DNA of 64,000 nt from Candidatus Thiodiazotropha sp. (ex Monitilora ramsayi) (GCA_025655575.1 JAHXIP010000007.1:1-64000), one strand, 5' to 3'. Counted from the first letter of the stretch, positions 24,905 through 34,813 are shown. Notes: generated by a model not told the origin, from the letters alone. Numbers and translations are program-made.

Positions 24905-26266
24905 TTAGAGCAAGAACAGAGTGGCAAGCCCAAGGAAGGCGAGAAAACCGACCACATCTGTGACGGTCGTGAGCAGTACGCCCCCCGCCAGCGCCGGGTC
25001 TATACCCATTTTCTCCAGTAGCAGCGGTAATGCGGCACCAGCCAGGGCAGCGAAAATCAGGTTAATGGTGATGGCGGCTGCGATCAGCAAGGCGATGCTG
25101 GTGTCCTGAAACCAGACGCCAGCAATGACGCCTACCACAACCGCCCAAATGATGCTGTTGATACCCCCCACAGCCAGCTCCTTGATCATCAGCCAGCGGG
25201 AGTTCTTGACTGTCAACTGGCCCAAGGCGATACCCCGGATAGCCAGGGTCAGTGTTTGCGTGCCCGCGATGCCACCCATGCTGGCAACGATAGGCATCAG
25301 CACCGCCAGTGCGACGATCTGATCGATGGTTGACTCGAACTGACGGATCACCCAAGAGGCGAGGAACGCAGTCAGCAGGTTGATGCCAAGCCACAGCGCA
25401 CGCCGTTGGGCGCTGACCAATACCGGGGCGAACATATCTTCATCCTCGCTCAATCCGGCATGACCCATGAATTGGTGCTCGCCCTCTTCACGAATGACAT
25501 CGACCACGTCATCGATGGTGATTCGTCCGAGCAGGCGTCCCTCTTCATCCACCACCGGTGCGGACAGGAGATCGTGCTGCTCGAAACGGTTGGCGACCTC
25601 ACGTTCGTTCCAGTCGGCAGGGATGGGTTGGATATCCAGCGACATGACCTCGGCCACGCTGTCATCCAGATCGTTGGTCAGTATCCGGCTGAGAGAGATG
25701 GCGCCAAGATAAAAGCCGTCACGATTGACCACGAAGAGCTTGTCGGTGTCTCTCGGCACTTTGTCTCCGAGTCTGCGCAGGTAGCGCATTACCATGTCGA
25801 TGGTTACCTCGGCGCGCACGGTCACCGTGTCGAGATTCATCAGGCCGCCGGCGCTATCTTCGGGATAGTGCAGAACCGCCTCGAGTCGCTCACGATTCTG
25901 CTGATCGAGGGAGTCGATGACCTCCCAGGTGATATGGCGGGGCAGCTCTTTGACCAGGTCAGCCAGGTCATCGATCTCAAGGCCCTCGGTGGCGGAGACG
26001 ATATCCGCCAGATCCATCTCTTGTAAGAGGCTCTCGCGGACTTCGTCGGTAACATCGAGCAGGACCACGCCGGCTGCCTGTTCATCCAATAAATCCCAAA
26101 CGACCTTACGCTGGGTGAGGGGCAGAGATTCCAGGAGATGGGCGATTTCCGCCGGCCGCAAGGCATTTAGCATGCGTGTGGCTTGTGTCAGCGTACCGCC
26201 TTCCAATAGCGCTGTGACCGCCTGCAGTCGGTTGTCATCCGAATTGTTCTGCAGGCTGGCTGGCAT
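24905..26266 (-). CDS. mgtE: magnesium transporter MgtE
   Basis: A 453-residue inner-membrane Mg2+ channel. Residues about 1-130 form the helical N domain (LNALRPAEIAHLLESLP, DLADLVKELP). Residues about 135-255 are the paired CBS domains (YPEDSAGGLMNLD linker, LLGRITIDDVVDVIREE). The C-terminal part has five membrane helices with the pore motifs PIVASMGGIAGTQTL and DPALAGGVLLTTVTDV. Cytosolic Mg2+ binding to the N and CBS domains closes the pore. It stands about 117 bp downstream of the PTS enzyme I gene on the same strand; co-transcription is possible. Confidence 0.96.
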   Translation of the reverse strand: MPASLQNNSDDNRLQAVTALLEGGTLTQATRMLNALRPAEIAHLLESLPLTQRKVVWDLLDEQAAGVVLLDVTDEVRESLLQEMDLADIVSATEGLEIDDLADLVKELPRHITWEVIDSLDQQNRERLEAVLHYPEDSAGGLMNLDTVTVRAEVTIDMVMRYLRRLGDKVPRDTDKLFVVNRDGFYLGAISLSRILTNDLDDSVAEVMSLDIQPIPADWNEREVANRFEQHDLLSAPVVDEEGRLLGRITIDDVVDVIREEGEHQFMGHAGLSEDEDMFAPVLVSAQRRALWLGINLLTAFLASWVIRQFESTIDQIVALAVLMPIVASMGGIAGTQTLTLAIRGIALGQLTVKNSRWLMIKELAVGGINSIIWAVVVGVIAGVWFQDTSIALLIAAAITINLIFAALAGAALPLLLEKMGIDPALAGGVLLTTVTDVVGFLAFLGLATLFLL

Positions 26267-26383
26267 GTAGGTACCCCGTGTGTGATTGACAGGCAGTGTA
26301 GCAGGGGGCCGATGGGGCGTGAAGATAACCAGATAGGATAGATGCAGTCTTTTCGTAGAAAATAGAGAGTTTAAGCTGAAGTT

Positions 26384-28126
26384 TTAATGGGGGTTGAAGA
26401 GTTCTTCGAACAGTGCGTTTGAATCCGTGTGGCTCTCAAGCTGCCGGAAATAGGTTTCGGTTCGTACTTGCAGATCGGTCAGGTGGCAGTGGCGAATAAC
26501 CTCTCTGGTCTCCAACAATGCACTGGGATGCATACTCATTTCCCGTAATCCCATGCCAATGAGCAGGCGGGTATATCGCGGGTCACCCGCCATCTCTCCA
26601 CACATGCTGACGGGGATGCCTGCTTGATCCGCAGCATTGATTGTGTTCTGGATCAGGTAGAGGACCGCTGGGTGCAGGGGCTCGAAAAGAAAATTGACCT
26701 CTTCGTCCATGCGGTCTACCGCAAGGGTGTACTGGATCAGGTCATTGGTGCCGATGGAGAGGAAATCGAGCTGTTTGGCGAAGGCTTTGGCCGCAATGGC
26801 GGCAGCAGGGATCTCGATCATGCCGCCAATCGGAATCAGGTGATCGTATTGCAGATGCTGTCGGCTCAGTTCAGATTTGGTGCGCTCTATGAGATTGAGC
26901 ACCTGCTGCAGCTCCTGCAGACCGGATAGCATCGGAATCATCAAGCGCACCGGTCCTTCGGCAGATGCCCGCAGGATGGCGCGCAATTGAGGAAGAAAGA
27001 GTTCGGGTTCCTTCAGGCAGAGGCGTATGGCGCGAAGTCCCAGTGCAGGATTAACTGCGGGCATACAACCTGAATCACTCATACTGCCGGTGGTTTTATC
27101 AACACCCAGGTCCAGGGTTCTGATCGTAATGGGGATGCCTTTGAGCCCTTTGACCGCTGCCAGGTAAACCTCCAGTTGTTCCTCTTCTGAAGGCGGGTCT
27201 GGGCGATTCATGTAGAGAAATTCTGTGCGGAAGAGGCCAACACCGTCTGCACGATTTTCAAGGGTGATCTCGATGTCTTCCGGCAGCTCGATATTGGCAT
27301 GCAAATAGATATGGAAGCCATCCATGGTCATTGTCGGGAGGTCAACCTGACGTCGAAGGTCAGCTTCCCGCTTCTGTCTGGCCGTAATACGTTCCCGATA
27401 GTGATACAGAATGCGCTCGGTCGGGTCTGCCAGTACCACGCCCTGTGCGCCGTCGACTACCAGGGTCTCTCCCTGGCGGAAGAGCGTTGTGGCTTGATGG
27501 ATACCGACCACAGCTGGGATACCGAGGCTTCTTGCCAGAATGGCGGTATGAGAGAGGGGGCCACCGAACTCGGTAACGAAGGCCGCCACCCCCTGGTTTT
27601 TCATCATGATGGTCTCAGCGGGCGTCAGATCCCGGGCGACTATCACACGTCCCTTGAGATTGTCGTGATTTGTCGGCTGTCCGCCGGCAAGGACGAACTG
27701 AATTTGTCCGACCACATGATCGACATCGTCCTTGCGGGTGCGCAAGTAGGGGTCATCCATCTCATCGAAAACTCTGACCAGCTCATCACGGCGGACCTGT
27801 AATGCCCACTCCGCACTATAACGATTCTCTCGTATCAGACCGATGGCGGCTTGGCTGATGGCAACATCTTCCAGCATCAGCAAATGGGTATCGATGAACT
27901 CCGAGATATCGAGTGCCGTGTCACCCGGAATCTGATCGCGTACCTCACGCAGGTGGTTGGTGGTGGTTTTCACGGCATCCTGGAAGCGCTCGATTTCACC
28001 TTGAATCTGGTCTTCTGAGATCTCCCGCATACTGATTTCAGCCACACCATGATTCAGCAGGTAGGCTTCACCAATGGCGACTTCCCGGCTGGTATTAATC
28101 CCGATGCCTTGACAGGAGAGCGTCAC
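26384..28126 (-). CDS. ptsI: PTS enzyme I (phosphoenolpyruvate-protein phosphotransferase)
   Basis: A 580-residue enzyme I taking phosphate from PEP and passing it to HPr. The phosphorylated His is H193 in GGPLSHTAILARS. The PEP-binding half shows DGVGLFRTEFLYMNR, the GLRAIRLCL segment, LSIGTNDLIQYTLAVDR, and the catalytic Cys in PVSMCGEMAGD. It has no N-terminal GAF domain, unlike enterobacterial PtsP, though it serves with PtsN here. It overlaps the HPr gene by 4 bp. No sugar-specific EIIB/EIIC gene is in the window, so a regulatory (nitrogen-type) PTS is inferred. Confidence 0.95.
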   Translation of the reverse strand: MTLSCQGIGINTSREVAIGEAYLLNHGVAEISMREISEDQIQGEIERFQDAVKTTTNHLREVRDQIPGDTALDISEFIDTHLLMLEDVAISQAAIGLIRENRYSAEWALQVRRDELVRVFDEMDDPYLRTRKDDVDHVVGQIQFVLAGGQPTNHDNLKGRVIVARDLTPAETIMMKNQGVAAFVTEFGGPLSHTAILARSLGIPAVVGIHQATTLFRQGETLVVDGAQGVVLADPTERILYHYRERITARQKREADLRRQVDLPTMTMDGFHIYLHANIELPEDIEITLENRADGVGLFRTEFLYMNRPDPPSEEEQLEVYLAAVKGLKGIPITIRTLDLGVDKTTGSMSDSGCMPAVNPALGLRAIRLCLKEPELFLPQLRAILRASAEGPVRLMIPMLSGLQELQQVLNLIERTKSELSRQHLQYDHLIPIGGMIEIPAAAIAAKAFAKQLDFLSIGTNDLIQYTLAVDRMDEEVNFLFEPLHPAVLYLIQNTINAADQAGIPVSMCGEMAGDPRYTRLLIGMGLREMSMHPSALLETREVIRHCHLTDLQVRTETYFRQLESHTDSNALFEELFNPH

Positions 28127-28392
28127 TGCTCTTCTCCGAAGCGGTCGTTTATCAGCTCAATCAGCGCTGCTAAGGCCTGACTCTCATCCTCGCCGTCTAC
28201 TTCAAGTTGCAGCATGGTGCCCTGGTTGGCCGCCAACATCATGACGCCCATGATGCTCTTGCCGTTCACCCTTTGGCCATTGCGCAGCAGGTAGACATCG
28301 CTACGGTAAATGCTGGCACAGCTGACTAATTTGGCTGCCGCCCGGGCATGCAGCCCCAATTTATTGATGATCTCTATCTCTTGATTAAGCAT
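28123..28392 (-). CDS. ptsH: HPr family phosphocarrier protein
   Basis: An 89-residue phosphocarrier. His15 (KLGLHARAAAKLV) takes phosphate from enzyme I, and Ser46 (NGKSIMGVMML) is the site used by HPr kinase, whose gene is two genes upstream. The frame is open 19 codons further, but MLNQEIEI is the normal family start. Retention of both sites fits the presence of EI, PtsN and HprK in the same cluster, so HPr can be modified on both residues. In nitrogen-type systems it is called NPr or PtsO. Confidence 0.95.
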   Translation of the reverse strand: MLNQEIEIINKLGLHARAAAKLVSCASIYRSDVYLLRNGQRVNGKSIMGVMMLAANQGTMLQLEVDGEDESQALAALIELINDRFGEEQ

Positions 28393-28470
28393 GCTTTTAA
28401 TATGGACGTTGTTATCTCGCGCAGAAGAAGCTTCTCGACGGTGATTCACCCCTGCAACTATCCCAGATTG

Positions 28471-29337
28471 TCATGATAGCTCTCTATGGCGACTGACGAC
28501 CTGCATGTCTTGGTCTTTAAAATGCTGGGTCAATTGCTCTACCAGATAGACAGAACGGTGCTGACCACCGGTGCAGCCAATCGCGATGGTGAGATAGCTG
28601 CGTCCGTCCGCCTCGAAGGTGGGAATCCATCGGTCAAAGAAATCCTTCAGATCAGCCATCATCTGGTGTGTTTCGGCCTGTGCGTCAAGGAAATCTGCAA
28701 CGGGTTTATCACGACCGCTGAGATGCCTGAGTTCGGACTGCCAGTGAGGGTTGGGCAGGCATCGGACGTCGAAAACAAAGTCCGCATCTCTGGGTACCCC
28801 GTGCTTAAAACCAAATGATTCGAATAGAATAGAGGCATTGTCATCCGCTCCGCTGATACGGCTGCGTATCAAATCACGCAACTCGTGCTGGTTGGTATGT
28901 GAGGTATCGATGCGCAGATCGGCGGTGTTGTTCAGGGGCTGTAATAGTTCACGCTCATGCAGGATAGCTTCGTCGAGAGATTGTTTCCCATCAGTTAACG
29001 GGTGCTTGCGACGAGTCTCGCTGAATCTCTTTATCAGCGTATCGGGCTGTGCATCGAGAAAGAGCATAGTGCACTCGATGCCCTGTTTTCGCATATTCTC
29101 TACCAGTGCCGGTAGGCGGGGTATTTGGCTGGGTTGGCTGCGCGCATCGATGCCTACCGCCGTTTTACAGAAAATCGGTTCGGGTTCACTGGTCAGGTGC
29201 AGTGCAACCGCCTCAAGCAGTGAGACCGGCAGGTTGTCTATGCAGTAGTAACCCATGTCCTCCAAGGTATGCAGTGCAATCGTCTTGCCGGAGCCGGATA
29301 GACCAGTAACAATTTGTAGTTTGATGCCAGAATTCAT
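28471..29337 (-). CDS. rapZ: RNase adapter protein / nucleotide-binding RapZ
   Basis: A 288-residue P-loop protein. The Walker A motif is VTGLSGSGKTIALHTLED, CIDNLPVSLLEA follows, and the RNA/sugar-phosphate-binding C-terminal half includes FVFDVRCLPNPHW and IAIGCTGGQHRSVYLVE. In E. coli RapZ senses glucosamine-6-phosphate and directs RNase E to the GlmZ small RNA; whether that circuit exists here is unknown. The ATG at 29337 (MNSGIKLQIV) is preferred over an upstream start that adds 16 residues. It lies between HPr and HprK. Confidence 0.95.
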   Translation of the reverse strand: MNSGIKLQIVTGLSGSGKTIALHTLEDMGYYCIDNLPVSLLEAVALHLTSEPEPIFCKTAVGIDARSQPSQIPRLPALVENMRKQGIECTMLFLDAQPDTLIKRFSETRRKHPLTDGKQSLDEAILHERELLQPLNNTADLRIDTSHTNQHELRDLIRSRISGADDNASILFESFGFKHGVPRDADFVFDVRCLPNPHWQSELRHLSGRDKPVADFLDAQAETHQMMADLKDFFDRWIPTFEADGRSYLTIAIGCTGGQHRSVYLVEQLTQHFKDQDMQVVSRHRELS

Positions 29338-29410
29338 AATGTTGTTTTGCTGGATACTTGTTTCTGTACGGCGAATATTTGTCATTAAAAAAAGGCTTTA
29401 TGTCAGTTGC

Positions 29411-30379
29411 CTAATCGGGCCCTATGTCAGTTGCTGCTTTTTTGGGATGTTGGTCGATGTGGTTCTGCTGGCGCTGAATAAAATCCCTGGCCGCGTTATA
29501 GCCATCGATCGACAACATATGCTGACGCACGGCTGTTTCCACCAGGATTGCCAGGTTCCTGCCGGCTGCGACGGGAAGGCTGGTCTGGGGAATCTCCACA
29601 TCCAGCAGCGTACGCAGTGAGTGGCTGCCTTCCAGGCGGTCCATGTTGTTCAGTTTCTCGTCGTCGAAATGAACCAGATCAATGATCAGGTGGAGCCGCT
29701 TATCCGGTTTGATTGCACTATTACCGAACATGGCGCGAATGTTGATTAGGCCCAGGCCTCTGACCTCAAGAAAATCCTGCAGTACCTTCGGGCAACGGCC
29801 CATGATTGTGTGGCTATGTGTCTTGTAGAGTTCGGCGGCATCATCCGCAATTAAACGATGTCCGCGTGAAATAAGTGCAAGGGCCAGCTCGCTTTTACCA
29901 ATAGCCGGGTTGCCGCTGAGCAGTACGCCCTTGCCCAGGACCTCCATGAAGACGCCATGCACCAACAGGGTCTCGCCGGTGGACTGAGAAAACCGTTCAA
30001 ACAGGCGGTCGATGACCAGGTGATCGGGACGGGCAGTGGTGATGATGGCTGTTTTGCAACTCTGTGCGCGAGTCTTGCATTCAGGGGTGGGCTCAAGCCC
30101 GTTGGTAAACAGCAGAGCAACAGGTGGGGGAGTAAAGAGCTGCTTCAGGCAGTGTTGGTAGTTCTCCGGATCGCCGCTGAGCAGATGTGCTTGCTCCGGT
30201 GGGCCGATAATCTGAATCTGGTTTGGGCGTATGAGATTGAGCGGGCCTGCCGGTGCCCCAATCTCTTGCTCATGCCTGTCATCGAGAATGGCGTTGTCGC
30301 CGCACCAGCCATCCCATTCTAAGTCGAGTTCGACGCTCAGGGCGTCGATGAGCTCCTGAACGGTGCGTATGGATTTCAT
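29411..30379 (-). CDS. hprK: HPr kinase/phosphorylase
   Basis: A 322-residue bifunctional enzyme that phosphorylates and dephosphorylates HPr on Ser46. The N-terminal domain is followed by the catalytic domain with P-loop GNPAIGKSELALALISRGH at about residues 153-170, then LIADDAAELYK and the signature EVRGLGLINIRAMFG. The start at 30379 (MKSIRTVQELIDALS) overlaps the ptsN stop by 4 bp; the longer frame upstream lies inside ptsN. HprK is absent from enteric bacteria but occurs in several other proteobacteria, usually with a sugar-transport-free PTS as here. Confidence 0.94.
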   Translation of the reverse strand: MKSIRTVQELIDALSVELDLEWDGWCGDNAILDDRHEQEIGAPAGPLNLIRPNQIQIIGPPEQAHLLSGDPENYQHCLKQLFTPPPVALLFTNGLEPTPECKTRAQSCKTAIITTARPDHLVIDRLFERFSQSTGETLLVHGVFMEVLGKGVLLSGNPAIGKSELALALISRGHRLIADDAAELYKTHSHTIMGRCPKVLQDFLEVRGLGLINIRAMFGNSAIKPDKRLHLIIDLVHFDDEKLNNMDRLEGSHSLRTLLDVEIPQTSLPVAAGRNLAILVETAVRQHMLSIDGYNAARDFIQRQQNHIDQHPKKAATDIGPD

Positions 30380-30846
30380 TTGCTGGCGATAGCGGCTTCC
30401 CGCTGCCGGATGAGCTGATACAGGTCCTGATCGGTCTCTGCCTCGCGCAGTGCAGCACAAAAAGCGCTGTCACTGAACATGCTCGCCAGCTTAGAGAGTA
30501 GTTGAAGATGCTCGTCGGTGGCCTCTTCCGGCACCAGCATGGCGAATGCCAGGTCGACGGGGTCGCCGTCAAGCGCATCAAAATCGATACCTTTGGGTAG
30601 TTTGATGAAAGCCCCCATCGCCTGAGAAACCTCAGGCATACGGGCATGGGGTAACGCTATCCCTTTTCCGAGCCCCGTGCTGCCGAGCCGCTCACGTTCC
30701 AGCAGGGCATCGAATACCAAGTCCTGGGTCAGGTCTGGAACCGACTCGGCCAGTCGCTGGCCGAGTTGTTCCAGGACGCGTTTTTTACTGGCCGCCTCAA
30801 GGTTGCAGCCGATGCGTTTCTCCTGCAGAAAACCTTCGGGAAACAT
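30376..30846 (-). CDS. ptsN: PTS IIA-like nitrogen regulatory protein PtsN
   Basis: A 156-residue EIIA of the fructose/mannitol class, the output protein of the nitrogen PTS. The phosphorylated His is H67 in KGIALPHARM. The VDLAFAMLVPEEATDEHLQLL segment is also typical. PtsN affects potassium transport, sigma-54-dependent genes and envelope stress in species where it has been studied. It lies between hpf and hprK in the conserved rpoN cluster and is coupled to hprK by a 4-bp overlap. Confidence 0.96.
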   Translation of the reverse strand: MFPEGFLQEKRIGCNLEAASKKRVLEQLGQRLAESVPDLTQDLVFDALLERERLGSTGLGKGIALPHARMPEVSQAMGAFIKLPKGIDFDALDGDPVDLAFAMLVPEEATDEHLQLLSKLASMFSDSAFCAALREAETDQDLYQLIRQREAAIASK

Positions 30847-30875
30847 TAAGACCTCGCCAGTTAACAGAGTCGCAG

Positions 30876-31196
30876 CTATTCCGTAGCATACTTGACGCCG
30901 CTGCCGGCGCGGTGGCTCTTCATTTTTTCCTTGTGTTTAATCACTTGCCTGTCCAATTTATCGGTCAGAACATCGATAGCAGCGTACATGTCCTCATGCA
31001 CGGAATCGGCAAACACATTGGCGCCGTTGACGTGCATGGTGGCTTCTGCCTTCTGTCTCATTTTTTCGACACTCAGAATGACGTGAACATTGGTCACGTT
31101 ATCGAAATGGCGTTCGAGACGCTCGAACTTGTTGTCCACATAGTTCTTCAAGGCATCAGTAACGTCTACATGATGACCGGTCAGGCTAATTTGCAT
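30876..31196 (-). CDS. hpf: ribosome hibernation promoting factor
   Basis: A 106-residue short-form HPF (YhbH type). It binds in the mRNA/tRNA channel of the 30S subunit and favours inactive 100S dimers in slow growth. The pattern ISLTGHHVDVTDALKNYVDNKF at the N-terminus and MYAAIDVLTDKLDRQVIKHKEK near the end are diagnostic. AGGAG precedes the ATG. Three small hairpins lie in the spacer between rpoN and this gene, so its expression may be separately controlled. Confidence 0.95.
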   Translation of the reverse strand: MQISLTGHHVDVTDALKNYVDNKFERLERHFDNVTNVHVILSVEKMRQKAEATMHVNGANVFADSVHEDMYAAIDVLTDKLDRQVIKHKEKMKSHRAGSGVKYATE

Positions 31197-31214
31197 AATT
31201 ATCTCCTGTGCTTA

Positions 31215-31283
31215 GATGAGACAACTCATCACCCTGCCTGATCTCAGCGGCTGGTCTGCGTTGCAGACGTCGCTTCTTCGACG
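31215..31283 (-). other. cluster of three perfect small hairpins in the rpoN-hpf spacer
   Basis: Three consecutive inverted repeats: GATGAG-ACAA-CTCATC (31215-31230), GTCTGC-GTT-GCAGAC (31254-31268), and CGTCG-CTTCTT-CGACG (31268-31283). All lie within the 163-bp gap upstream of hpf and downstream of rpoN. This could be an RNA-processing or regulatory leader; there is no T-run. Confidence 0.45.
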
Positions 31284-31359
31284 CGATATGCCTTGTGCAT
31301 GCTTGCATCCGCATTCGGTCGTTGGGTCGACTATGGGCAAAGCCGCATGGCCAGACACT

Positions 31360-32850
31360 TTAAATCAGGCGCTTTCGCTCGTTCGATGGCGGAATGCTCA
31401 TCGACTCACGGTACTTGGCCACCGTACGCCGGGCCACTTCTATACCCTGGTCCGACAAAATGGTGGCGATCTTATTGTCGCTGAGTGGCTTGTTCGGCAA
31501 CTCAGCGGCAACCAATTTTTTAATCAGTGCGCGAATGGCAGTGGAGGAACACTCGCCACCTGCGCTGGTACTGACATGGCTGGAAAAAAAGTACTTAAAC
31601 TCCAAAGTACCCCTGGGGGTGTGCATATATTTTTGCGTGGTAACCCGGGATATCGTCGATTCGTGCATCTCGAGCGCCTCTGCGATATCTCTGAGTACCA
31701 GTGGTTTCATCGCTTCTTCTCCATGTTCGAAGAAACCACGCTGATATTCAACAATTTTAGTCGCCACCCGCAGAATGGTCTCGTTGCGGCTCATCAGGCT
31801 CTTGATGAACCAGCGCGCCTCCTGCAGATGATTTTTAAGAAAGGTGTTGTCTTCACTCTGATCGGCACGCCGTATCAGACTGGCATATTCGCTGTTGACC
31901 CGTAATTTGGGTGTGGACTCGCCGTTCAGTTCCACCAGCCAGCGGCCCTTGTGTTTACTGACGAAGACATCGGGAATCACATACTCCGGCTCACTTTGAG
32001 CAATCAGGGTGCCTGGGTGGGGATTCAGTGATCGAATCAGCTGCATGATTTCGCTGAGTTCATCATCCCCAATCTTCAGGCGTCGTTTGATCTGGTTCTG
32101 GTCCTGGTTCGCCAGATGGTTGAAATGGTCGCGGCAGAGATGAATCGCCTGGTCGATATGGGGCGTTGATGCCGGCAGCTGCTCCAGTTGAATCAGCAGG
32201 CACTCCTGGGGGCCGCGAGCGCCGACACCGGGCGGATCGAAGGCTTGGATTCTGTGTAGTACCGCTTCTACATCCTCAAGGGTGATTTCATCATCCTGTA
32301 CATCCAGGGAGAGCAGGATATCCTCCAGCTTACCGGTAAAATAGCCGTCGTCACTGATGCTGTCGATTAGATTGGTGGCAATCAGGTGATCCTGGGGTGT
32401 GAAGGGTGTCAGGTTCATCTGCCAGATGAGATGCTCATGCAGAGTGGGGGCGCCACTACGTTGAGCAAGGTAATCGTTGTCGGTTGCCTCTCCACTGCCG
32501 CTGTTGCTGGGTAGGTAGCTGTCGTAGACATCGGCCCATTCACTATCGACAGGAAGATCCTCTGTGACTTGGGAGGCGTCGGTCTGTATTTCCCTCTCGT
32601 TGTTGATGTCGTTGCCGTCCTGGCCCTCTTTGGTGCGATCTTCCTGGGATTTGCTATCGGCGCTATCGTTTTCTTTATGATTGTTGTGCCTGTGTTCCTC
32701 GTCTGTATCCAGCAGAGGATTGGTCTCCAGCGCCTCCTGTATCTCTTGGCTGAGATCGAGCGCGGAGAGCTGCAGTAGGCGAATCGCCTGCTGCAACTGG
32801 GGCGTCATAGTGAGATGTTGTCCGAGACGGAGCTGGAGAGTCTGCTTCAT
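31360..32850 (-). CDS. rpoN: RNA polymerase sigma-54 factor
   Basis: A 496-residue sigma-54. Region I is the Gln/Leu-rich N-terminus ([20 protein letters not shown]), region II is an acidic linker (about residues 48-120, rich in Asp/Glu/Asn), then the core-binding domain, a helix-turn-helix ([20 protein letters not shown]), and the RpoN box [17 protein letters not shown]. It recognises -24/-12 promoters and needs activator ATPases. It sits in its classic place between lptB and hpf. Confidence 0.97.
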   Translation of the reverse strand: MKQTLQLRLGQHLTMTPQLQQAIRLLQLSALDLSQEIQEALETNPLLDTDEEHRHNNHKENDSADSKSQEDRTKEGQDGNDINNEREIQTDASQVTEDLPVDSEWADVYDSYLPSNSGSGEATDNDYLAQRSGAPTLHEHLIWQMNLTPFTPQDHLIATNLIDSISDDGYFTGKLEDILLSLDVQDDEITLEDVEAVLHRIQAFDPPGVGARGPQECLLIQLEQLPASTPHIDQAIHLCRDHFNHLANQDQNQIKRRLKIGDDELSEIMQLIRSLNPHPGTLIAQSEPEYVIPDVFVSKHKGRWLVELNGESTPKLRVNSEYASLIRRADQSEDNTFLKNHLQEARWFIKSLMSRNETILRVATKIVEYQRGFFEHGEEAMKPLVLRDIAEALEMHESTISRVTTQKYMHTPRGTLEFKYFFSSHVSTSAGGECSSTAIRALIKKLVAAELPNKPLSDNKIATILSDQGIEVARRTVAKYRESMSIPPSNERKRLI

Positions 32851-33031
32851 TGCAGATGTGTCTATTAAACCTGGTATGTTATTTGTATGTCTTTAATCTC
32901 ATTCTAGCTAAAAAAACACGGTGGGGTAATAGATTCTTTTTCGCCAAATACATTTCCTGATTGGGTTTTCCGACCATTAATTGCTCAAAATGAGTGGCTC
33001 AAATGTCAGCAGTTAGGGCTATCCTGCTAAT

Positions 33032-33757
33032 TTACATGGTAAAATTTTCTCCCAGGTAGACAGAGCGAACCTGTGGATCGGAAAGGATGTCCGCTGTTGG
33101 CCCCTCAGCAAGTACTGATCCGGTACTAATGATGTAAGCGCGATCACAGATATCCAGGGTTTCCCGGACATTGTGGTCGGTAATCAGGACACCTATCTTC
33201 AACGACTTCAGGTGTTGGATGATTTTTTTGATGTCGATAACCGCAATGGGATCGACACCGGCGAAGGGTTCGTCGAGCAGAACAAATCGTGGTTGAATTG
33301 AGAGCGCACGGGCAATCTCCAGACGGCGTCGCTCACCACCGGATAGGCTCATGGCCTGGCTCTCCCGCAGATGAGCGATACCAAATTCTTCTAACAGCCG
33401 ATCACAGCGTTCCTGTCTTGTGGCTTTATCCAGTTCTTTGCGGGTTTCCAGTATGGCGAGGATGTTGTTTTCTACACTGAGTCGACGAAATACCGAGGCT
33501 TCCTGGGCCAGGTAGCCGATACCGAGTCGTGCCCGCTGGTGCATGGGTAGATCGGTCAGGTCTTGGCCATCAAGCAAGACTTGCCCCTGGTCTGCCCGGA
33601 TCAGCCCGACGATCATGTAAAAGCTGGTGGTTTTTCCTGCGCCGTTGGGTCCCAGCAGGCCGACCACTTCACCACTATTGACAGATAGTGAAACGCCATC
33701 GACCACGCTGCGTTTGTGATACTGTTTTTTGAGTCCTTCGGCTTGTAGCAGGCTCAT
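33032..33757 (-). CDS. lptB: LPS export ABC transporter ATP-binding protein LptB
   Basis: A 241-residue ABC ATPase powering lipopolysaccharide extraction from the inner membrane with LptF/LptG. Walker A is [16 protein letters not shown], the Q-loop region [13 protein letters not shown], the signature [15 protein letters not shown], and Walker [17 protein letters not shown]; the switch His is in [12 protein letters not shown]. It overlaps lptA by 4 bp. A 181-bp AT-rich gap separates it from rpoN. Confidence 0.97.
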   Translation of the reverse strand: MSLLQAEGLKKQYHKRSVVDGVSLSVNSGEVVGLLGPNGAGKTTSFYMIVGLIRADQGQVLLDGQDLTDLPMHQRARLGIGYLAQEASVFRRLSVENNILAILETRKELDKATRQERCDRLLEEFGIAHLRESQAMSLSGGERRRLEIARALSIQPRFVLLDEPFAGVDPIAVIDIKKIIQHLKSLKIGVLITDHNVRETLDICDRAYIISTGSVLAEGPTADILSDPQVRSVYLGENFTM

Positions 33758-34263
33758 GGGGCCGTTTTCTTCCGTGGTTCTATGATGACCTGCACGCGCT
33801 GTTTTCCATCCGCACTGGTACCGGCTTTGACTTGTGATGAGGTGCGGTTGTAGATAATACGGTCGCTGCGGAATTGATCAGGACCCTGCTCGAGGAGGGC
33901 ATCATCGAACAGCAGCAGCTCGTCCCTATCGACATAGAACTCAGCCCGCAGGGCGCGCCCGCGAACCTCCTCCTGTTCATCGGTTGTTTGTTGGAACCGG
34001 GTCGGTTGTCCCTCGCTGATCAGCTTGTCGGTTTTGCCGTCACGCCGGTGGATCCAGAGTCGATCCGCCCACAGCTTTAGGCTGCCCTGGGTGATCACAA
34101 CATTGCCCTGATAGAGGCTGATGCCAGTACCCTCGTCGATGGAGACGCTGTCTGCCTCCAGGTGCATGGGCTGGTCCCTGTCCCCGCTGAGTGCCTGTAT
34201 TGTCAGAGGAAGCAGTAACCCCATCAGAAGGACCGGATAGCGTAGGGATTTAATTAAATTCAT
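33754..34263 (-). CDS. lptA: LPS transport periplasmic protein LptA
   Basis: A 169-residue periplasmic protein with a signal peptide (about residues 1-25, ending IQALS). It has the LptA/OstA beta-jellyroll pattern [23 protein letters not shown] followed by [13 protein letters not shown]. It polymerises into the bridge that carries LPS from LptC to the outer-membrane LptD. The C-terminus is basic (EPRKKTAP). It overlaps lptC by 14 bp and lptB by 4 bp in a tightly packed operon. Confidence 0.95.
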   Translation of the reverse strand: MNLIKSLRYPVLLMGLLLPLTIQALSGDRDQPMHLEADSVSIDEGTGISLYQGNVVITQGSLKLWADRLWIHRRDGKTDKLISEGQPTRFQQTTDEQEEVRGRALRAEFYVDRDELLLFDDALLEQGPDQFRSDRIIYNRTSSQVKAGTSADGKQRVQVIIEPRKKTAP

Positions 34264-34813
34264 AACGACCTCTTACCTGACTGAGCAGATTGAGACGTAC
34301 CGGCGCCTTCAGCCAGCCTTCCATACCAACGCCAGTGATCCACTGTTGGCCACTCTCGATGCGTATAGGGGCATCGGTGGTGGTATGGGCATCTCTAGTC
34401 GCCACTGTCAGATCCCGTGTGACGATATGATAGGGCGCGTGCTTCCCCCCACCTTCCCGATCGATGATGACTTCACCTGGCATGAAGATAATGTCTTTAT
34501 CACTGTTGGCCAGCGCTTTTTCGGCCTGCATCCGCCAGGGAGGTGTTTCGGGATCGTAGCGCCAGAGGACAGGGCTGTTGAGTTCTGCGGTAGCGGTAGA
34601 CTCGAAGTGTTCCATATGAGGGGTTTCCAGGGTCTGCTGAAGACGCCCGCCGGTGCCGAAAGTATGTACCTTCAGCTGCTCAGCATAGTAGTCTGGCGTT
34701 TCGACGCCCGCCACACGGACTTCCTCTGGCGGTGCAAGCAGTTTTTGCATCCACCAGAAAAGACTCAGCAGTGCGGCCAGTGTCAGACTGATGCCGAGCA
34801 GTTGCCGCTTCAA
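34250..34813 (-). CDS. lptC: LPS export protein LptC
   Basis: A 187-residue inner-membrane-anchored LptC: one N-terminal membrane helix (about residues 6-25) and a periplasmic jellyroll. The typical ETPDYYAEQLKVHTFG and WRMQAEKALANSDKDIIFM segments are present. It takes LPS from LptBFG and hands it to LptA. It overlaps kdsC by 4 bp and lptA by 14 bp. Confidence 0.93.
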   Translation of the reverse strand: MKRQLLGISLTLAALLSLFWWMQKLLAPPEEVRVAGVETPDYYAEQLKVHTFGTGGRLQQTLETPHMEHFESTATAELNSPVLWRYDPETPPWRMQAEKALANSDKDIIFMPGEVIIDREGGGKHAPYHIVTRDLTVATRDAHTTTDAPIRIESGQQWITGVGMEGWLKAPVRLNLLSQVRGRYEFN

